From: Bugula neritina
Taxonomy: Eukaryota > Bryozoa > Gymnolaemata > Cheilostomatida > Bugulidae
Direction: 5' to 3'
Length of the DNA stretch: 64,000 bases
Assembly: GCA_964035545.1 (NCBI GenBank)
Contig: OZ037766.1
Coordinates: 10,363,722 to 10,427,721 of the forward strand
Shown here: one piece after another, positions 59,105-64,000 of the stretch
Layout of the letters: the number at the start of each line of letters is the position of its first letter
Position numbering within the stretch: position 1 is the stretch's first letter
Made by a program: the position numbers and the translations under genes
The notes under the pieces: model-generated
The model's input: the letters and a program-made list of their open reading frames with translations, nothing else
Database searches by the model: none
What the model was told of the DNA's origin: nothing

Positions 59105-59696
59105 TTCAGCAAAGGTTAGTTGTAAGTTCAACTGTCTTAACTCACTAGAAAAAAGCTGTAATCTATTTACATAGAAATGTTCAAAATTTGACCAAAATGG
59201 ATTCCTTAAAAAGGATCAGTGAATGAAGAACCTGAATTGGTTTTTGTAATTAATATTATGAGGTGTGGCAGACAGATTGGTAAGTTTTTTATTCAGATTA
59301 GTTAAGTCGAAAACACTAAAATTTTCAATTGTAGTTTATGATTTAAATTCTATCCTAGAAAATATATTAAATCAGTGCATATGTTATGTTATATAGTCTA
59401 ATTGCCTTAGTAGATGGAGAACTTGAAAAATAAAAGTTGTAGCTTACTGTTTGTAAGATAGCCTACAGTTGAAATACTTGGAGTACTACTTTTTTCAAGT
59501 AATAAAAAACGAAGCAACTTGATCAACACTTAAGCATATGGAAATTGTGTTTTTTATAAGATAGTAATAGTTGTTAAAACACTATCAGTATAGTTTAGCA
59601 CTTGAGTTTGGTTTCTGGGAAGTTGCAATCTAACACTATTACTGCTGATGCTTGAATAAAAATTAAAAGCTGATATGAGACCTTGACATGATTTTA
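59105..59696. other. intergenic AT-rich stretch
   Basis: No exon, RNA gene or repeat family recognised. Confidence 0.4.
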
Positions 59697-60050
59697 GGCA
59701 AAAATGGCACAGGTAAAAATAGCACAAGTAATAATGGCACAAATGGAAAAGTAGGTAAAACAGGCACACTGATGTTAAATTTTCTCAAACCCCAACCCTT
59801 AAACCCCATCCCCAAACCTAACCGCCATTCCAAGCCCCCAACCCCAACCTCAAACCCTAATATTGAAAATGTGCCATTTTTACCTATACTTTGCCATTTG
59901 TGCCATTATTGCCTGTGCCATTATTACCTGTGCCATTATTGCCTGTGCCATTATTACCTGTGCCATTATTACCTGTGCCATTATTGCCTGTGCTATTATT
60001 ACCTGTGCCATTTTTACCAGTGCCATTTTTTACTGGACACCCCTTGACAT
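59697..60050. repeat. inverted-repeat minisatellite with a C-rich centre
   Basis: Right arm (59893-60035): about nine copies of the 15-base unit TGCCATTATT(G/A)CCTG. Left arm (59697-59767) holds about four units of its reverse complement, for example ATGGCACAGGTAAAA and AATAGCACAAGTAAT. Between them, 59787-59865 is a C-rich strand (AACCCCAACCC, CCCCATCCCC, CCCCCAACCCC). The 15-base period is a multiple of three, so frames stay open; they are not genes. Confidence 0.9.
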
Positions 60051-61445
60051 CGCAGGATTTAAAAACTAAAAACCATGTTGAACCTAAAAGTTAGTCTATT
60101 CGATGCAGGCTCTAATATTTTCACAAAAATATTAGAGCATAAAAAATAGTCTCATTTAACTTATCATTACATATCTAACCTATAATAGGCTATTTATAGC
60201 AATCATGTGCATACATATTCTATAAATAGATCTCTTGTGTATATAGAGGCATAAAAGAAGGTTGCAATTATTATATATGAGTTGATATTTTAATGTCGAT
60301 CTTAAAATCTTAAAATCGATCAGCACTAAATAGACTAAAATACTAAAAGCACAGCACTAAACTAACAACAGATTATCAAAAGTTAAAAGTGGGAAAAAGT
60401 TAGAGCCAAGTTGCTTTAATAGGGAACAATGATATCTTTTGTACAGCATTTCAAATCATACAAATTTTAAACAAAATAATTTAGACTAAGAGAAAAGTCC
60501 ACTACATATAGACTCAACCCAAGCATGTATAATTAGTACAGGTTCATTGCTTTACATGACACCAGAGAAATAAACACAACATCTAATAAAGCTCTGCTAA
60601 AGAAGTTCTTTTTAGAAGTTGATAAAACTCTTGCTTGTTGAAAAGTTTACTATAAATAGCTTTTAAGCAGAATAAAGACAGTAATGCACTAGTGAAAAAC
60701 ATACAGCTTGATAAAAGGAAAACATTTAAATCTGTAAATGAGTAATTAATAAACATTTAACCATATGAAAACAAAAATTGTTACAGTTAATACAAGTAAA
60801 AATGCCTGAGGACATATTTAAATCATTTTTTATCTTATCGCCTCAATTTCAACGTATTTGGTCCTAAACTCTGCCATAAAAAGTTGTATGCCTTTTGGAT
60901 CAATCAGATGTAAGAGTCGAACATTTTTACATGCTTTGCTTGTATCCAGCTATTGTCTTCAAAATTAGAGGCGTATTCGAGGTTTTACTGGTATGCTGGT
61001 AAAATTCGCTATGTTAGAATATTTTAGGTGCTGATCCAAACAGCTAGGCCCTCCTCAAGCCATAATACAAAATTTAAGCTGCGACATTTTGGTTGAGAAC
61101 TTGTGCTGTTGCATATAACTCATTCTATAAACTATGTATTTGCTTATCACTATCAATAGTAACACATCACTCTCTGTATTATATGTTCTAATAAAACTCC
61201 AGTCTCTCCTCTAGCTGCTTTGAAAGTTCAACTGTACCTACAGACAGGGAAAACAAATTTATATAAAATCTATATAATTATAAGTATAAAAGTTATAGTA
61301 AACATTTATTAACAGAAACGTTGACACCCGATGTATTGCTATTTTCATGTTTGGTCGCACGATTTTGCAGGAAAAAAATTAGATGAATTCTTGTAATAAT
61401 TCTCAGAGTTTCTTGGCCTCGGAAAAGTTTTTCTGACCAGCTGAA
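60051..61445. other. region upstream of SLC18B1-like gene 2
   Basis: Mostly AT-rich and featureless. The part 60825-61100 is less AT-rich and has a minus-strand open stretch ending in TTA at 60830-60832, discussed as a finding; it may be an old interspersed repeat. The promoter and 5' UTR of gene 2 should lie at the right end. Confidence 0.4.
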
Positions 61446-63645
61446 ATGAAGGAGAAAGGTGTTGATCACGACTGTGAAGAAAATACGCTATATAGCAAAA
61501 GTCTTTTGCAAAAAGCTTCACAGGGAGAATATCATGCGGTGAAGAAAGATGAAGAAAAGAAGACTGGGGCATCTTATACCAGAAAACAGAAGTTCATACT
61601 TTTGTCCACCAGCATCGGGAACTTCTTTTCTTTTTCCTGTGCATCTCTGCCAGCTCCATTTCTACCACAGCTGGTAAGGAAACGCTATGTTGATAAGGAA
61701 CTATAGAAATACCTTTCTATCACACAGTGCAATGGTGTTATCTAGAATATGTTAATAGTGTACAATGCTTTGAATTTAAATAGAAATAGTAGATAACCAT
61801 AATTTTTTGCTTCAAATATCTTAAAATAAAGAAAGTGCGGCTTATGAGGCCTTATGTTATGATGAGACCTTCAACCAGCTGTTGTGCCTATCAAGGTCAC
61901 TGTAGCCTTGCATAAGCAGTTAACTTAGAGACTGGGCTACTTTACACCCCTCATATAGTTCAGATCAAGCTGGCAAGTGTTCTAACCTTGTTCATTTATA
62001 TTCTCTCTTTGATGAATGTCAGAGTAAAGACTGGAGTGATATTCAATAGCAGTGATGGGGTGTGCTGTATTTCTAATAACAATTCCTTGTGTTTAGAATG
62101 AAAGACACAATATTAAATCTGATCTCACTGGATGGATAATAGGACTCTTCTCACTCACATTACTCATACTTGGTCCAGTTTTTGGGAAAACGGTAACTTC
62201 TATTGTATATAGAAATATCTAGCAAATCTTCATGTATAGTGTTCTAAGATATTATAAGATTGATTATTGAACTGTAAATTAGTGGTAAACTGTTTTCAGT
62301 ATTAATTTATATGTGATATATAATTTATGACATGATTTATATTGTACCATGTGATTTATATTATATTATATATATTATATGATATGATTTATATTGTATT
62401 ATAATATAATATTTATTACAATATACAGTATATGATAAATATATGTTATATGGTATATAATATATGATATATGTACATTATGTGATAAATATATGTTGTA
62501 TGTTATATGTTATATATGATAAAAGACACTTTCTTATAAGGTATTATGTAATAGTTTAAAACTGCATCAGATTGTTCTGGTCACAGTCTGTATAATTTCA
62601 GATGAGGAAAGTAAGAATGCACACTGTGTTCACATTTGGACTATTCATATGTGGAGTTATGACGATATTATTTGGATGTCTGGCGTATGTTCCTTTCCCT
62701 GACAGTACAAATAAGAATATAGACACCACATACCTTTTACTAACTACATTGTTAAGAACAGGTCAAGCTATTGGTGCTGCTGCTGTCGCTACTTCTGCCA
62801 TGACCATCTTAAGCACAGCGTTTCCTGGGAACACAATTAAAGTCTTGGTATGTATTAGCTGAACTTCTTCAGTTTTTATAAAACTATATGCTATAGGCAT
62901 TAACATTGAAGTGATTGGTGATGATTAATTGAAATTTAAGATGCTTTAGAACTAGCTCTTAACTATTAGATTAATATTTTTGTTTTATTTTTTTAATGTT
63001 CTGCATATATGTGTTCATTTAATATTTAAAGAGCAAGTTGGAACTGTATAAACCAGGAAAGAATACTTTCCAACACTTGTATAGTAGGTGGTGTAATGAC
63101 TAAACAGTATAAGTTTGTTTTGCAATGTTGAAGGGGTATGGAGAAACTGTGATTGGCTTAGGAGTGACATGTGGACCTGCTATAGGTGGAGGACTTTTCA
63201 AGGTAACAAAAACCGAAAGCTTCAACATTTTAAAAACATCTTGAAATTTATTTTGGCTAATACTTATGCATAAAAACTACAGGAAAATTGTTTGATAATT
63301 TAACACCAATGGTACCAAAATATTAACAGAATTTTAGGAAAATTAACATCAATGATTATTTCAAGTTACAAAATAGTGTAGCCTATAATAATATAAAACA
63401 GAAATAATATTTATTGGTTCTGTGCGACTTATCTAGTCAAACCCTTATTTGCATCATAAAAATAATTCTTTGTAAATAATATAGAGTCTAATATATTCAT
63501 GATACAGCATAGACTGGTTTTACAAATGTTGTGTAATTATTAAAGTTTATATTTTAGCTAGGAGGGTTCATGACTGTGTTTGGTGGTGTTGGTGCGCTCA
63601 TAGTTATAAGTACAGTGTTGACTTGGTTTCTTTTACCAAAGGATA
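61446..63645 (+). CDS. SLC18B1: SLC18B1-like MFS transporter, gene 2 (5' part, continues past window)
   Basis: Five exons seen: 61446-61673, 62097-62192, 62602-62847, 63134-63202, 63558-63645, phases closing; the last ends with one leftover base, so the gene continues beyond 64000. About 242 residues of the N-terminal half are present. It is paralogous to gene 1: exons 2 to 5 have exactly the same lengths (96, 246, 69, 88) and phases, and exon 1 differs by one codon (228 against 225). Matching blocks include GNFFSFSCASLPAPFLPQL, LTGWIIGLFSL, FICGVMTILFGCLAYVPFP and GYGETVIGLGVTCGPAIGGG. In exon 2, 20 of 32 residues are identical to gene 1. The hydrophilic N terminus differs. Same predicted role: a proton-coupled organic cation or polyamine carrier in a vesicle membrane (inference from family). 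Confidence 0.88.
62281..62520. repeat. AT-rich (TTATAT/GATATA) simple sequence
   Basis: Degenerate repeats of ATGATTTATATTGTA- and TATATGATATATG-like words in the intron 62193-62601 of SLC18B1-like gene 2. Confidence 0.7.
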
Positions 63646-64000
63646 GTAAGTATATATTGCAGTATGCTATTTTTACAAGAGTCTAGTTTATTCTGGAATG
63701 TGTAATATATAACATTGTAATATAGACATAAAAAAGATTTGTAATATAATAGACATTCATAGACAAGTATTGTAATATAGATGCAAAAAAACAATGTAAA
63801 ATATATATATACTGTAATATAATTATAAGCAAACATTGTAGTAATAGGCCTATAATATATAGACAAATGTATTGCATGTATTGTATATCATTAAATGCAA
63901 AACTAAATGCACAAAATGAATATGATAAATATAAAACTGTTTGGAAAACTGACGCAATTATTAATGATACATCTATGCAAGTAGCATATTATACTGGTGT

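Noticed and set aside
59688-60094. Overlapping open frames rich in CHYCL, AIIAC or PLLPV repeats
   Set aside because: Translations of a 15-base minisatellite; its period is a multiple of three.

Overview
This is a eukaryotic, animal nuclear window. It is AT-rich and intron-rich, with short exons and GT/AG borders. The gene set is bilaterian (ING3, FAM219, selenophosphate synthetase, a NACHT-WD40 protein, SLC18B1-type transporters), and there is a tRNA-derived SINE, a 5'-truncated LINE and a MITE-like element. I read it as an invertebrate, probably a lophotrochozoan-type genome, but nothing seen here fixes the phylum. All gene models were built by hand by joining exons at GT/AG borders and checking phase across every junction. 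UTR exons are mostly not resolved.

Layout, left to right. (1) 27-6564 (+): 3' part of an EF-hand protein gene, possibly C1orf87-like, running off the left edge. (2) 7703-29458 (+): a very large NACHT/WD40 (NWD-family) gene of about 29 coding exons, with two phase-neutral mini-exons inside the WD40 part and a possible second 3' terminal exon at 30465-30560. A MITE-like element (27630-27943) and a truncated tRNA-like sequence (24213-24274) lie in its introns. (3) 31317-35592 (-): complete FAM219-family gene; one intron carries an antisense 5'-truncated LINE (31905-33843). (4) 37705-42443 (+): complete ING3 gene with a C-terminal PHD finger, head-to-head with FAM219. (5) 44131-49228 (+): complete selenophosphate synthetase with cysteine at the catalytic (selenocysteine) position. 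One intron holds a (TG)/(TGTGCG)/(TGCGCG)/(CG) array of about 370 bp. (6) 49772-55613 (-): complete SLC18B1-like MFS transporter. (7) 61446-63645 and beyond (+): a second SLC18B1-like gene, cut by the right edge, divergent from gene 6 and with the same internal exon lengths.

The 5.8 kb between the two transporters is repeat-rich: a SINE, a 36-bp tandem repeat, and an inverted-repeat minisatellite around a C-rich centre. It may also hold an unrecognised small spliced gene or gene remnant (57643-59104). Three copies of one tRNA-derived SINE family, each with target-site duplications, are at 35116-35327, 39989-40203 and 57347-57524.

The genes do not form a pathway, which is normal for an animal chromosome segment. 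The most interesting points are: the predicted choice between a prenylated (CaaX) and a non-prenylated C terminus for the NACHT-WD40 protein; a second CaaX-like tail on the FAM219 protein; the Cys-type selenophosphate synthetase with several changed conserved positions; and the inverted transporter duplication.
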